From Pyrenophora tritici-repentis (lineage: Eukaryota > Ascomycota > Dothideomycetes > Pleosporales > Pleosporaceae), in assembly GCF_003171515.1 (NCBI RefSeq), contig NC_089394.1:1550001-1614000 (forward strand): a stretch of 64,000 bases of DNA, read 5' to 3'. The position numbers were made by a program, and so were the translations under genes. Under the pieces are notes generated by a model. That model did no database searches, was not told the origin of the DNA, and saw only the letters and a list, made by a program, of their open reading frames with translations. This document shows, one piece after another, positions 32,323 to 44,159 of the stretch; position 1 is the first letter of the stretch, and each line of letters starts with the position of its first letter.

Positions 32323-32742
32323 GATGCCAGTCGCGTGTCGATTATGCTGGAGAGCCTAAAAATGTATTGCGGGCGAATAGCCAGTAATGCAGTTAATATG
32401 ATATCGCAATGACCTCCGACGTCACTGTAAACACGGCTAGGTGCGATCTGGCGGTACCGGTTGCGGGGGTTTGTTGTCGTGAAATTGGAAGCTCAGACGC
32501 AGCTCCACACGCCGGAATATCCCTGATCATCAACCGCGCGCTAGCTCAGGTACGGTATCTGGCCAAATAACGGCCCATAGTAAAGTCGACCGACGGGTAG
32601 GGCTTAAGTGAGATTAACTGAAATAGTTCCCGTCCAGGTTATACACGAGATTGGAATCACCTTGCAAATCTTATCTACCTGCGCATGCCACCAGATCTTA
32701 TCTGTACCCCTCACTTGTTTTCTACATCAACTCTCATCCAAC
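32323..32742. promoter_or_regulatory. divergent promoter between MKT1 and the oxygenase gene
   Basis: A 420-bp shared upstream region. No confident TATA box. A GCGCGCTAGC palindrome-like stretch occurs near 32536, and the last 100 bp before the oxygenase ATG are C/T-rich. Confidence 0.4.
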
Positions 32743-33969
32743 ATGTCTGATATGACGAAAATTCAAAATTCGATTCCAGTAATTGAAATTTCCAACCCAT
32801 CCAAAGAGGTCGCCCAGCAAGTACTCGATGCAGCCTCAAAACATGGCTTCCTTTACATCAAGAACGACGGTGTAACCATCCCACCACAAGATATTGATGC
32901 CATGTTTGAACTCGTAAGGATCACCCATGAACATGCCTCAACACGCTTATGACCTTTTCCACCACCATGTTTGCCATTTTAGTGTCAAGATTTAACAATT
33001 CCCCAGTCCAAGTTCTTCTTCGCCACTCCTATAGACCAAAAATCCGCCTACGCGATCCACTCCCCCAAAGCTGGTGGTATAAACCGGGGCTGGGTATCAA
33101 TGCAAGGCGAATCGCTCGACCCCTCAGGCCAAAAGGTTCGAACAAAAACACGCCTCCACCTCCTTTAATATCACCAAATCGCATGACTAACCCATCACCC
33201 CCGACAGCAAGGCGACCCAAAAGAAGCCTTCAACATCGCCCCACCAAACCCAACCCTCCAACCCCTCCCCTCCTCCCTCCAAGAATCCTCCTCTCTAATC
33301 TCCCGTTTCCAAAAAGACTGCCACACCCTCTGCACCACCATCCTCTCCCTGCTAGGAACCGCTCTCCAAATCTCAGACCCAGAGTACTTTTCCACCCGCC
33401 ACGACCAGTCTCGCGGGCCCTCAGGCACCATATTCCGGATGCTGTATTATCCCAAGACACTCGCCTCAAAAGGTGAGGAAAATGGCGACGACGCCAGCAG
33501 TGAACCCAATACAATCACGAGTATCCGCGCAGGCGCACATTCAGATTACGGTAGTATAACCCTCCTATTCCGACTCCCAGGGCAGCCCGGACTGGAGCTA
33601 TTAACAGAATCCGGCTGGGTCCCCGTACCTGTAAACCCCGACGAAGAAAACCTAGCACACCCCCCGATACTCGTCAATATTGGCGATTTGCTATGTTACT
33701 GGACAAACGGCATGCTGAAAAGTACGGTTCATCGGGTTGCGTTTGAGGGCGGGGAGGAGAGGTATAGTATGGCGTATTTCTGCCACCCGCTGGACGAGGC
33801 GAGGTTGGATGCTGTGCCGAGTAAGGTTATTGAGGCGTTTGGGACAAAGGGGGATGCGGAGTTGAGGAGTCAGAGGAAGAGGTTGGGGTTGAAGGAGGAT
33901 GGTGGGGATGGTGTGATTACTGCAAAGGGGCATTTGGAGAGGAGGTTGAAGGTTACGTATGGGATATAA
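32743..33969 (+). CDS. 2-oxoglutarate/Fe(II)-dependent oxygenase (isopenicillin N synthase-like)
   Basis: Three exons (32743-32913, 33007-33135, 33208-33969; introns 93 and 72 nt) give 353 residues starting MSDMTKIQNS. The DIOX-N part begins IPVIEISNPSKEVAQQVLDA with GFLYIKNDG. The catalytic jelly roll has the iron ligands His211 and Asp213 (AGAHSDYGSITLLF) and His275 (KSTVHRV), plus the 2-oxoglutarate-binding pair in RYSMAYF (Arg285, Ser287). All key residues are present. Such enzymes hydroxylate or desaturate small molecules; the substrate is unknown and no biosynthetic cluster is visible nearby. The second exon gives FFFATPIDQKSAY, typical for the family, which supports the splice sites. 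Confidence 0.9.
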
Positions 33970-34158
33970 TTCTTCTTCTTCTTTCGATGAAAGAAGAGGT
34001 TTGTGTATTATGGCGATGTGGTGTCTAAGAGGATAAATGTAACAGTAACGCCTAGCTATGCGTGTACCCAAAACACCTCGCTATGCAATCAGGCGTCCAA
34101 TTTCTTTCGCCGTGGTAAACACAAAAACGAGACATAGTACAAAAACAAACCACTTCCA

Positions 34159-36981
34159 TCATCCCCTCCTTTTCCTTCCTGTCCTAGTCGTCGTCACCTC
34201 ACCCCCAGCGTCCTTGACAACTCCAATCCCTTCGACAGCTACACTGGTCTCCTTCACAGTTCCTCCCAGCTTCCTGATCATCTGCTCCCTCGCTTTGGCC
34301 GCACCAGGCGACTCCCAGGCTAATGTCTGACTAGCCTGATACTCCTCTACTAGCACAGTATTCTCCTCTTCGTCATCAACAAGCAGATTACCAGAACTAT
34401 CACCCGCCGAAGCGTTTGACCTCGTCGATGCTGCGCGGCCTAGTTGACGCCGCTTACGCGTCTTCGAGGTGGCTGGGTCGGCGGGAGCGGGCGCGGCTTT
34501 GCGGTTCGCGCGCATTTGGGCTAGTATAGATGAATAATCTTTCTCGTCTACTGGTCCTTTTTCTTTAGGCGCTTCATGCGGGAGCATCGGATCTGCTGCC
34601 TCGGCATCTTCCGGGATGACGGAATCCGGGTCCACGTCTGGGATGACAGAATCTGGGGTAGGTACTCGGCTGGATTTGGATTTACGTGCAGGGGCAATTA
34701 ATGATTCTGCGGATGAACTTCTAGCCCGGGAGACAGGCTTTGAGGTGTTGGATGATGTTGACAGTCGGCGCGGGGTGTTGGCGTTAGTTTCTCGGAGGGG
34801 CAACGATGCACTACCATCAATCCCGGGGACAATAAATCCGTCTTCATTGTAGCTAAGGTTGCTATCATCGGCCCCATGACGACTGACCGATGCCTTTGTT
34901 GATGTAGGCGTAGAGTCCGTGGGTAGTGCAAGATCAAGGGTACCAGGCCGTTGCTGTCGCGGTGGCTTCGTCACGGCCTTGGCAGAGTGCTGGTTTCCTT
35001 GACGAACCTTTGTGCTCTGCTCTTCTGAAATCGATAGTGTAGATGCCTTGTCTTGGGGTCGGGGTGCCTGCTTTAGCTTTTGCGGCGGCGGCGGCTTATT
35101 CAATTGATACTCCGCATACGACTGCAGCCGACCAGTACGTAGACATGCCCATAGCCATTTCGCATGCACAGCGGGGATCCGCTTGTCCGTAGCAAATTTG
35201 AGTTTCGGCGTGTTGATGGTCGGAGGGTTGCACACAACAACCGAGGTCTTCGCGGATAGTTGTTCATCGTACGTAGCGCCTGTCAAGATTGTCAGACCAT
35301 TTCAGTGCAAGTGGAGCTATCACCGTACCCATCAATGTGACCACTTTGGTCACATGCAGTAATTCAATTCCGGAAAATCCGGTCGAGTTGATGGTTAGTC
35401 CAGAGAACCCTAACGACGTCAGTCACGAAAGAAGCAATGTGGGGCGCAAACCTACCACTGATGGTGCGACTTTCAAACGGCCGACTCAAAACATCCTCTG
35501 CGGGGTCTACTAGACGTTTGCCATAGAGACAGCGCTCAACCCACCAGTTTGTGACTAAGGGTATGTGCGATCCGGCACGATCCGGAAGTGTTGTCAAATC
35601 GACCTCCACGTCATGCGGTACAATGAAATAGCCTCGCTCTAGGTCTTCTATCGAGGAGCTGTCGAGGTCACTTGCGCTGAGGACGCGTGCACCATTGCTC
35701 TCCAGATGTTGGCGCAAAATCCTTGTCTGATGGGATGTCAGCAGGGTCTAGAACGTGGGGGTGGAGAAGACTGTACCTTTTCTGTATCGAAGCCATGGGG
35801 GCAGACAATCCGGCCTTGAAAGATGCCGTCATGTTGGGAAGGTGAATCAGCCTGTGGCGGTATGGACGCGTTAGGATCTTCGACAGGGTCCGCATTGTTG
35901 AAATCAGCAAGCACGTCATCTTGATGAACAGACGAAGGCCTCGGCGATGACGGTGTATGCGTGCCAGTGCTCGGTCGTGTGGTGTCTTGCTTGGCGAGTG
36001 TGTCCTCTGTCCAACCGTCCTCGTCTACCTGTTTTTCGAAACTTGGGGCTGTAATCCCCGCCCATAGAGCCTCACTTTGACTGCCCAATCTAGTACTAGC
36101 AGAACGGCGCAGTTTCCTCCGAAAGGGGTTCAGGGCTTGGCTTCCTTCCGTGTCTCGTGGACGCTTGCTTGGGGCAGGGGACGCGGGTTGCCTGCGTTCC
36201 CAGGCACCTTTGCCTCGCTCTTCGACTGGAAGCGTGGGGTTGTAGTAGGTCTCCTCGAGCACCATGCCCCTCTCTAGACTTTGTTCGAGCCATTCCAGCG
36301 CCACAATCTTCATCCCCCAGTTCAAGGCATGCTCGTACTTCTTGCCCGAGGGCGTCGCGGCGATGAGGTGGGTCACAGATTTGGTAAGGTCACCATGATA
36401 CTCTCCCCCATTGGCGTCTACCTTGTCTTGTATGCTCTTTCGTTGGTCAGCTGTATCAGTCAGCATCGTGTCATGCATTGTGGGGTGGTGGCGTACGATT
36501 GTCGAAACCGGTGAGGCAGATCTTTAGTCCGGAGAAGGTGGGCATACGATAGTCCTTCTCGAGTGCAAGTACGTCTAGGTTGTCATCTCCTGTCATCCAG
36601 ACCTCGCGCAACGCTTCTAGCCATTCCGGTGAAAGAACCTTGACATCGTCGCGGGACTTTGCGACATAGCGGTATTTGGGGCTGTCCGTGCTGCCGACAA
36701 TGAGGTGGGTTACATCCGAAGTAAGGTCGAGTTTGATGGTCGCGCCCATCTGCGCGCCGATGGCGGCGAGCTGCGCCTGTCAAGCGGGTTAGAGGCATGG
36801 AGCGGTGTACTCGGACGGCATTGGACATACCCGTTGCTCGGGGGCAATTGAAGTGCAGCAGAGGATAGCCCCAGCCAGGGGCAGTTGGCTCGTTCCTGGA
36901 AGTGTGTAAGTGCATCTTCATCTTCATCTGCATACGAGAGCGGGTGCGGCGCATACCGTATCCTGCATGGTTCACGTCCAT
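34159..36981 (-). CDS. DPB11: Dpb11/Rad4/TopBP1-type BRCT scaffold
   Basis: Seven exons (36981-36957, 36895-36831, 36776-36497, 36450-35777, 35726-35456, 35409-35329, 35279-34159) total 2517 nt, 838 residues. Four BRCT domains can be seen. BRCT1 is at about 10-105 (LAGAILCCTSIAPEQR, THLIVGST, VLSPEWLEA). BRCT2 is at about 112-205 (GLKICLTGFDN, GGEYHGDLTKSVTHLIAATP, IVALEWLEQSLERG). BRCT3 is at about 325-425 (GRIVCPHGFDTEK, LVTNWWVERC) and BRCT4 at about 440-515 (GLTINSTGFSG, AKWLWACLRTGRL). The tail is Ser/Arg-rich and likely a phosphorylation and checkpoint region. Dpb11 links CDK-phosphorylated Sld2/Sld3 to origin firing and activates the Mec1/ATR checkpoint. The 25-nt first exon was placed because it restores an in-frame ATG. 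Confidence 0.92.
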
Positions 36982-38888
36982 GACAGTGGTGATCAAAAGT
37001 CGCAGTCAAACGCCGAGAGAAGGCGCGTCTGAGCTAAGCCCTGCACTAAACACACGCACACATTCGCCTCGGACGCGTTGCGGGGAAGCCAAGCGATATC
37101 ACGTGCAAAGTGCTGAGGACCAGTGGTTCACGTGGGAACGGGTCACGTGCCATCGCCTTGTTTTTGGCGGTGAATCGCCTCGTCGTTCGCCTCAGACCAG
37201 ACCTCACACCTCACGTCTTGACCCCAGAGATGGCGACCCCCGCGCTAGTACCTAGGTAGTCTTCGCAGCGAGATCGACCTGGGGATGATGACGCCCGCCT
37301 CACTTGGGCATTGCAGATTGGGTTGATGACAACAATCGCGTGAACCAGAAATCAAGGCGCCGCCGATAGCGCACCATGTGCTTCCTGCAGATCTATTTCC
37401 TCCCGTCACCTGTATGCCCACATCGAGTGTCCCCGACCGACGATCACTACGCGATCGCGACTTTGAAATTCTTTTTTGTCGCACCTGGCATCTTGGGCGC
37501 ATGCAAGCAAGCAGCTTACGTCCTGGACGCGCATTATTATCGCAGAACCGCAGGATTCTCGGGCATTTCTCTGCTGTCTACGTCACGTGGCTATGAACAT
37601 TAGTGTTCAATCCATCAATACCTGCATTGGGCGTCAACCTCACTGTTGCAGCAACACCATGCATGAAGAACAGCATGTAGTCGATACGATGACATCATCC
37701 CGATAGTTTGCTGAAATGATCCTCATGCCCTGAGGAGATCATGTCTCAAGATTGCGCGTTGGCTGGAAACAGCCGTATGCCGGTTAGTGTGTGGCATTCA
37801 TGGATAGGAATCCTGACAGCCACTTGCTTGCATACCTGCTATTCCCAGGCTTGTCATCAGCCGTCCCTGTCTGTGCAAGCCTGGCCTCGCAGGAAAGTGT
37901 GCCGTCGATCACGGTGCCTTGCCGGGCAAGCCGTGTCGGTCGCTAGACGCCAACCGGTCTAGAAGCAGATGTCTTTGAGATTTGCTTCCGGCATCGAGTG
38001 GGCAGAACTCTTCGAGGTAAAGATGATGTAATGCATCCGAGCCTCCGCCGCCCGACGTGCGCCTCTTTGCCTGACTGAGCATCTAGCACATCCTCCGTAG
38101 GCATATCCCCAAAGAGTTTTCACATGGTTGACGCACTCTTTACGGCTCTTTGACGAGTCCAGATCCGGGTATCCACCCCAGCATCGAGCTAATCTTGATG
38201 CCAAATACTCTACGACGTGCCAGTCGCTGCGAACCCCGCCGAACAGCACCACAGCACTACAGCGCCATCCGCCGCGTCATCCGTCTGTTCCCTGCTCTCG
38301 ACACACCGGCACACTTTGGCCGTCCATGCCCTGCCTTAGTCTGACATTGACGCTCGTGAAGTGATTGCTTGCTAGTTCGGGCGCGCCTCAAAACACGGCT
38401 GCACCCTGCTATTCGCCCTTGTCGTCCTGGCAAAACACTCCTCGACGTCGCCAACGCAGACCATCACCTCCAGGGTAATCCCGCACGCTTCCGACGCACC
38501 GGCTACTTCACCGCTCCACATCGCTGTAGTGGCCTGTCTTGCTGATCGCATTTACACATCACTTTGCACACCGAAGCTTTTGATACCCTGTCGCTGCTGT
38601 GAGTCCCTGTTTCATTTCCCTTCAACACTCTCGGGCCCTTTGTCTTGCTAGTGCCCAATCTTGGAACTCGACAAGTCCCTTCCCAAACCATCGACATGGA
38701 ATCTGGTTAGGTTACCTTGACCGAAAGGCCCTTTGTACCCCTCTCATGACTCTGTAGAGTTGCACAAGCCGTGCTATACTTGATCCTTAGATAGCCTCTT
38801 GTATAAGACGCTGTGCCTCGCGTGCTTTTGCAACACTCCACTACCGCCTCGACCACCTACTACCTAACCTTACTGACGCATCATCGAC
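36982..38888. other. divergent intergenic region between DPB11 and the alpha-arrestin gene
   Basis: 1.9 kb. Frames on both strands are short and unlike known proteins. It contains a cluster of E-box motifs (listed separately). The final 300 bp before 38889 are C/T-rich with CACCTACTACC-type sequence, and should be the arrestin leader. Confidence 0.5.
37099..37149. promoter_or_regulatory. cluster of three TCACGTG E-boxes
   Basis: TCACGTG occurs at 37099-37105, 37129-37135 and 37143-37149, about 120-170 bp upstream of the DPB11 ATG. A fourth copy lies at 37583-37589. TCACGTG is the core site of Cbf1-like and other bHLH factors. Binding is inference. Confidence 0.5.
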
Positions 38889-41390
38889 ATGCCAGAGTAC
38901 CACACTGTATATACCGAGCGTGGTCGTTTGCGATATATCCCCGACCATCTAGACACACCCTTGCGCTCCTACCGCGGCATCTTCGCAGGCCGCAATAGAC
39001 GACCGCACCGCATTCACATCGCACACGTCGCTCCCGACCCATTGCTACGTATCAAAAGAAAGAGCACGACTAGCACTAGCAAGTCGTACGTTACCGAAAA
39101 GCTGGCGGTCCCACGTGCCAACGCAAAACGTTATCTACGTTCCTTTATCGACTCCCATTTCAACAGTAAACCCGAAACCTCAGACCCACCCGCAGATCAA
39201 CCCTCGTCATCGTCGTCGAGCACCAACAGCAATCGCAACTCTATTGCTTCTTCCCGAGGCTCACAGACTGCCCAAATGAGGTCGCTCACCAGGAACTCGG
39301 GCGTAGGTGCTGTGGGCGCCATTGGAAGCACGTTAGCTGCCCCAGCTGTTCCCAGGCCGTCATTATCAGAGTCAACTTGGTCTTCAGGCCGCACCTCTGC
39401 CAAAAGCATCATCAGCAGTGTAAAGAGCATGCCAGAGGAGAAGCCAGTAGCTTCGGGCGGAGGCGTCAGCGTCAACGTACAACTCACAGAGCCTGTCTTA
39501 TTCTTACGTGGTTTCGAACAATCCGAACATGCTGAGCGAAGCACGGCGATGCTCCGTGGCACACTGTGTTTAAAGGTCACAAAGCCTTCAAAGTTGAAGG
39601 CCATCACGCTAAAGTTTCGGGGCCGTGCAACGACAAAATGGCCAGAGGGTTTGTTGTTTCCTAACGTTGTTTCTCCAAAGCTAATTTGAATCAGGTATCC
39701 CCCCAAAGAAGACTGAGTTCGAAGAGGTGGATACTCTGATGAGCCACACATGGCCCTTCTTCAACTCCCAATTTCCGAACGCGGAAAATGGCACCGGTGC
39801 AGATCACGTGGAACTCTACAAAAGTTCAGGTGGTTTGAGTGGGTCGCCAAACAATTCTTCCCTGAACCTGACAACGAAAGAAGCAAGACGCCTGTCACTG
39901 CAAGTCAACCAATCGCGGAGTTTCGGGAAGGGTGACACGCCTGGAGGGGGTCCTTCAGTAGCACAAAAGGGCTACAGGATGTTCAACCCTGGCGAGTACA
40001 TGTACAACTTCGAGCTACCACTGGACAGTCACCTTCCCGAAACCATCGACGTTGATCTTGGCTCCGTCAAGTACGAGTTGGAGGCGACGGTCGAGCGTGC
40101 TGGAGCCTTCCGCACAAATCTTGTTGGATCAAAAGAAGTTCAGCTTATCCGCGCACCGTCAGAGGGTTCATTGGAACAAGTGGAGCCTATCGCCATCAGC
40201 CGCAGCTGGGAAGATCAACTCCATTACGACATTGTCATTTCGGGAAAATCCTTCCCGCTCGGAGCGCAGGTCCCCATCGCCTTCAAGCTAACCCCATTGG
40301 CAAAAGTACAATGTCATCGCATCAAGGTGTTTGTTACTGAGAATGTTGAGTACTTCTGCAACAACAAGCGGGTACATCGCATGGAGCCCGTCCGCAAGGT
40401 CCAACTTTTCGAGAAACGTGCGGATGGTCCTGCTACAAGCACTTTTCCCGGTAGTACAATGAGGATAGTGTCCGGAGGTGGTGTTCCATACGACCAACGG
40501 GTGGCTGCTTCCCGGGGTGAGGACGTACAAGTAGAAGACCCCACCAATCTTTTGGGTGATCTTGGTGGAGATACAAACGTTGGCCCCACGGAGATGGAGT
40601 TCAACGTACAATTGCCAAGCTGTCATCACCTCAAAGAGAAGGACAAGGCTTCCAAGTTACATTTTGACACCACGTACCAGAACATACAGGTGCATCATTG
40701 GATCAAGGTACGCTAGCTTTCCAGGTTTCACTGTCATACACACTAACAATAGACTAGCTCGTCATGCGCCTTTCGAAACCGGACCTGGTCGACCCGTCGA
40801 AGAGACGACACTTTGAAATCTCGATTGATTCACCCTTCCACATTCTTTCGTGCCAGGCCACTCAAGCCAATACCGCACTGCCAGCGTACTCTTCGCCAGA
40901 GCCTGCGCTCAGCGGAGCGGGAATACCTGAATGCGGATGCCCCAACGCACCGCCTCGACGAAACTCCCCAACCAGCTTCGTGCCAACTCTGAGTTCGATA
41001 GGCCGCTCAAGAGGCAACTCGGATGCACCGATGCCAACACCGGCCCCACCCCTCACACGACCACAAGCTGCACACATTGGTGGACCCAACGACTCTACTG
41101 TACAAAGGCCAATCCACCTAATGCGCGTGCCCTCGTTCAACCCGCCAGCATTCTCTGAAATAGAACCGCCACCTCCCCCGCCTTCAGAAACACCGCCTCC
41201 TCTGTATGAGACCATCGCATCGCCCACGAATGGACTGGCGGACTACTTCTCTCGCCTTTCAGATGCATACGACTCTGACAGCGACCCTGAGCGCAACGAC
41301 CGAATGCGCGTCGAGATACCTCTGACGCCAGGAGGTCGTGCGAATCGGAGTATGGACGAGAGGCGAACATGGCTGCCCGTAGGCCACTAA
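38889..41390 (+). CDS. alpha-arrestin, CreD/ApyA/Rod1-like ubiquitin-ligase adaptor
   Basis: Three exons (38889-39648, 39695-40707, 40758-41390) total 2406 nt, 801 residues. The N-arrestin part includes VNVQLTEPVLFLRGF, LRGTLCLKVTKPSKLKAITL and KFRGRATTKWPEG. The last joins GIPPKKTEFEEVDTLMSHTW across the first intron, which confirms the donor. The C-arrestin part includes YMYNFELPLDSHLPETID, YELEATVERAGAFRTNL and IPIAFKLTPLAKVQCHRIKV. The C-terminal tail is Pro-rich and has a PPLY motif at about 738-741, the site bound by Rsp5/HulA WW domains. In Aspergillus, CreD and ApyA play this role in carbon repression and transporter endocytosis. The N-terminal 200 residues are a Ser/Arg-rich extension. 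Confidence 0.88.
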
Positions 41391-44159
41391 GCTACGAGGA
41401 TTCCAATGATATCACGCATTACGGTTTCATATTCTTGCATATACATTTCTATTTCGACAACATCCATCGACATTCTACGTCGTGTTCGACGCGCTTCTCG
41501 TTTTAGAGCCTGGGTTCCTTTGATGGGTTATGGTGCACTAGGAAAATCAGCGTATTCCAGTTATCAACTTGCATAGCTCACCGGTTGGGTCTCTTTTGTT
41601 TAATCGGCGAGGTTGGGCGTCGAGGGCCTGGGATGTGCCCTCGTTACAAGGCGCATGGGTGTTTCATAGAGTAACGGTCGTATCCGAATGCTTGGTCCTT
41701 GATAAATTTAACTGTCTAGTTGACCACATATAGCTGTAAATAGCGCAAAATACAAATTTGCATAAATCATGTATCATCTTTCTCTCCAATCCATTGTGAA
41801 GCATCGTGAAGTGTCACGCTTCTGACGTGTTGCAAACAATGGCCATGGTCCACCTGGGTGACATGAAATACTTGACATATTAGTGTAAAAGGCCATCGTA
41901 GGCGCCAGACACGCCTATTAGGTGCTTATCCACACTTTCAATTAATTCATGTCGCCCAGTTGGTCAAGGGTATATGTCCCAAGTATTATGATTTCTCCTC
42001 CAACCCAAGGCTATATCCACCAATCCAGTTGACCGCGGAGTACAATTAAGTTGGCGCGTAATCATGAGTCGTCCATCACCAACAGATAGCAAAATCGAAA
42101 ATTTATGCCTAGGATATCCCTACACCCACGTACAGGGCTCGCCTTGTCCATCTACCGTCTTGTCCGATGCGTGTACCGGCACGATGAAGGGGATTACCTT
42201 GGAAGATGGATGATTCTGAGAGGGTTCTAGCTGCCTCGCTGAAACGTCGGGATGTGGACGTGACGTATGTGGAGACGGAAGACGGGTGGAACATGTCGAC
42301 AAGAAGGACAACATAGTAGGATAGGAAAACAAAGCTATATATAGAATACGTGGACTTGGGCAGCTTGTGATGACAAATGCCGAGAGACACAGGTTGTATG
42401 TCAGAATTAATATTTCATTGGAGAAATCAAAAGGAAGTATGAATGCGATAAGGCACGAAAGCGTGTTGTTGTGATAGTGACAGGTTCGTTGTGGTGGTGA
42501 ATTTGGGCCGCGGAGGCGGTTTGGGTACCGTGACACGGTGACTCTAGGGGAGTACTACAGCCCACCCGCTGCCGATCACCAAACATCAACACCCTCTTGG
42601 TACCCAAGACAGCTCGCAGCGGGCTTCAGTTAATTTCGTATTACGAACCCTAAGCATCCAACACGGGACCAAGGCGCCGTCAGGGTGTGATTGTGGCGGC
42701 CAAATTTAGTATTTCTTATCGACCGTGCCTTTTGACATGGGTGCGTTGTGAGGGTAACGGAGTATTAAGAGGATAGTGTTCACATTTCGTTTTTCTAGAA
42801 ATACGAGAGAAAGAAGAAAAACATTCCGACGATTGGATGTTGTTTGCATAGTTCGCGTCGCCACAGATGGGTGTGAAACAGTTCCCAAGCCAGAGGCGCA
42901 GGTGTGGCTTGGCTTGCTTCCTACGATGCACAGAGGATCGCCAAGCATCTTGACCCTCATTTCATAGCATGCTTGACGTGGCTTGGGTTTGCAGCCCGAT
43001 GGCTCAGCAAAGGCTTGCATCAACCATTGCATTACCCGCGCTACTCGCACCCTGAGCTAAGTTAGCGAATGCACACCGGTGCTGTTTACTATTGCTGGGT
43101 AGCGTTGTGGGCTTCCTGCAGAGACAAAGCAGAGCACATGGCGTCAGGTCATCATGTGATGAACAGCGTGCAGATGGTTTATCGTCAGGTGTGCAGCACT
43201 GACGAGGATGTTCACTCTTGGAAACAAGTTCACACAACCGTTGGGACGGCTCGGAGTAGGACCTATCGGAGCGACTTGAGCTCCGCCCCCGGTCGTTTGC
43301 TGCAAACACGACGAGGTGTGGAAGACTGGAGCATCAGATTGCCATATCGCACCCGTTTTCCAGCAGCGGCACTTCTCTCGGCCTCACATCGGCATCTTGG
43401 ATGGTAAAGACGTTGAGGCGTGCGTCCATGTGGCGTGGGTTTAGGCGATATGCCCTTCACCCCCGGGGCCTCCCAACGTCACCGCCAAGTACCAAGCGCT
43501 TTAGTTTTGCAGTTCGATAATCGTTGTACTAATCTCACCTTCCGCCGCTTCCTTTTGCAGGAGAACACTGCAGGACTTGACAAGCCTTCTGCAGCGTGCA
43601 ATTGCAAGAGCTTGACCGGAAAAGCAACGCACCATTGTCTTGTCAAAGTTTGGTTGCTACCCGGCCCCAACGCGCACTAACTACCACCCAAGCTCTCGGA
43701 AGCAGCTGCCGAGCGCAACTTTGTTCTTGTAAGCATTTGGCTTAGGACTTTTCATTCACCCGTCCAGTACAACCTTGGAACTAACCAGCCATCTCTAGAG
43801 CTTTCTCTCGTCGTATAGAAGCGGAGCCGCTTTCAACACGGCCCCACAGGAGCAGATCCAACGTCATTTCGCCATCTAGGGCAGTGTAGGACTGGCGGCT
43901 GGGCGGACCTCTCATACATGCCTCCGGTGTCGCTACCATCTTTCTCTTCCTTTGGCCGACAACCTCGACATCGCGGCCCCGGTGCCTCAATCCTCCCTAC
44001 CTAGCACTCGCTTGCTCACTCGCTCACTCGCCATTGTTCGCGTCGGACCACGGCCGCGCTGATTCGCCTTTGCGCCGTTCCATACTCGCCTTCGTTGAAG
44101 CACGAAGTCGCATCGCATCTAGAAAGACACGTACAGAACAATACCGTACGCGCATCGCC
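41391..44159. other. 2.8-kb gene-poor intergenic region
   Basis: The largest gene-free stretch in the window. Frames such as 42120-42536 (minus), 43069-43407 (plus) and 43420-43680 (plus) have no domain and overlap antisense frames. An upstream in-frame extension of the next gene (44034-44159) is possible but has poor composition. No repeats or RNA genes were recognised. Confidence 0.45.

Noticed and set aside
43069..43407. 112-codon plus-strand frame in the gene-poor interval
   Set aside because: Antisense frames of similar length overlap it and there is no start context or domain.
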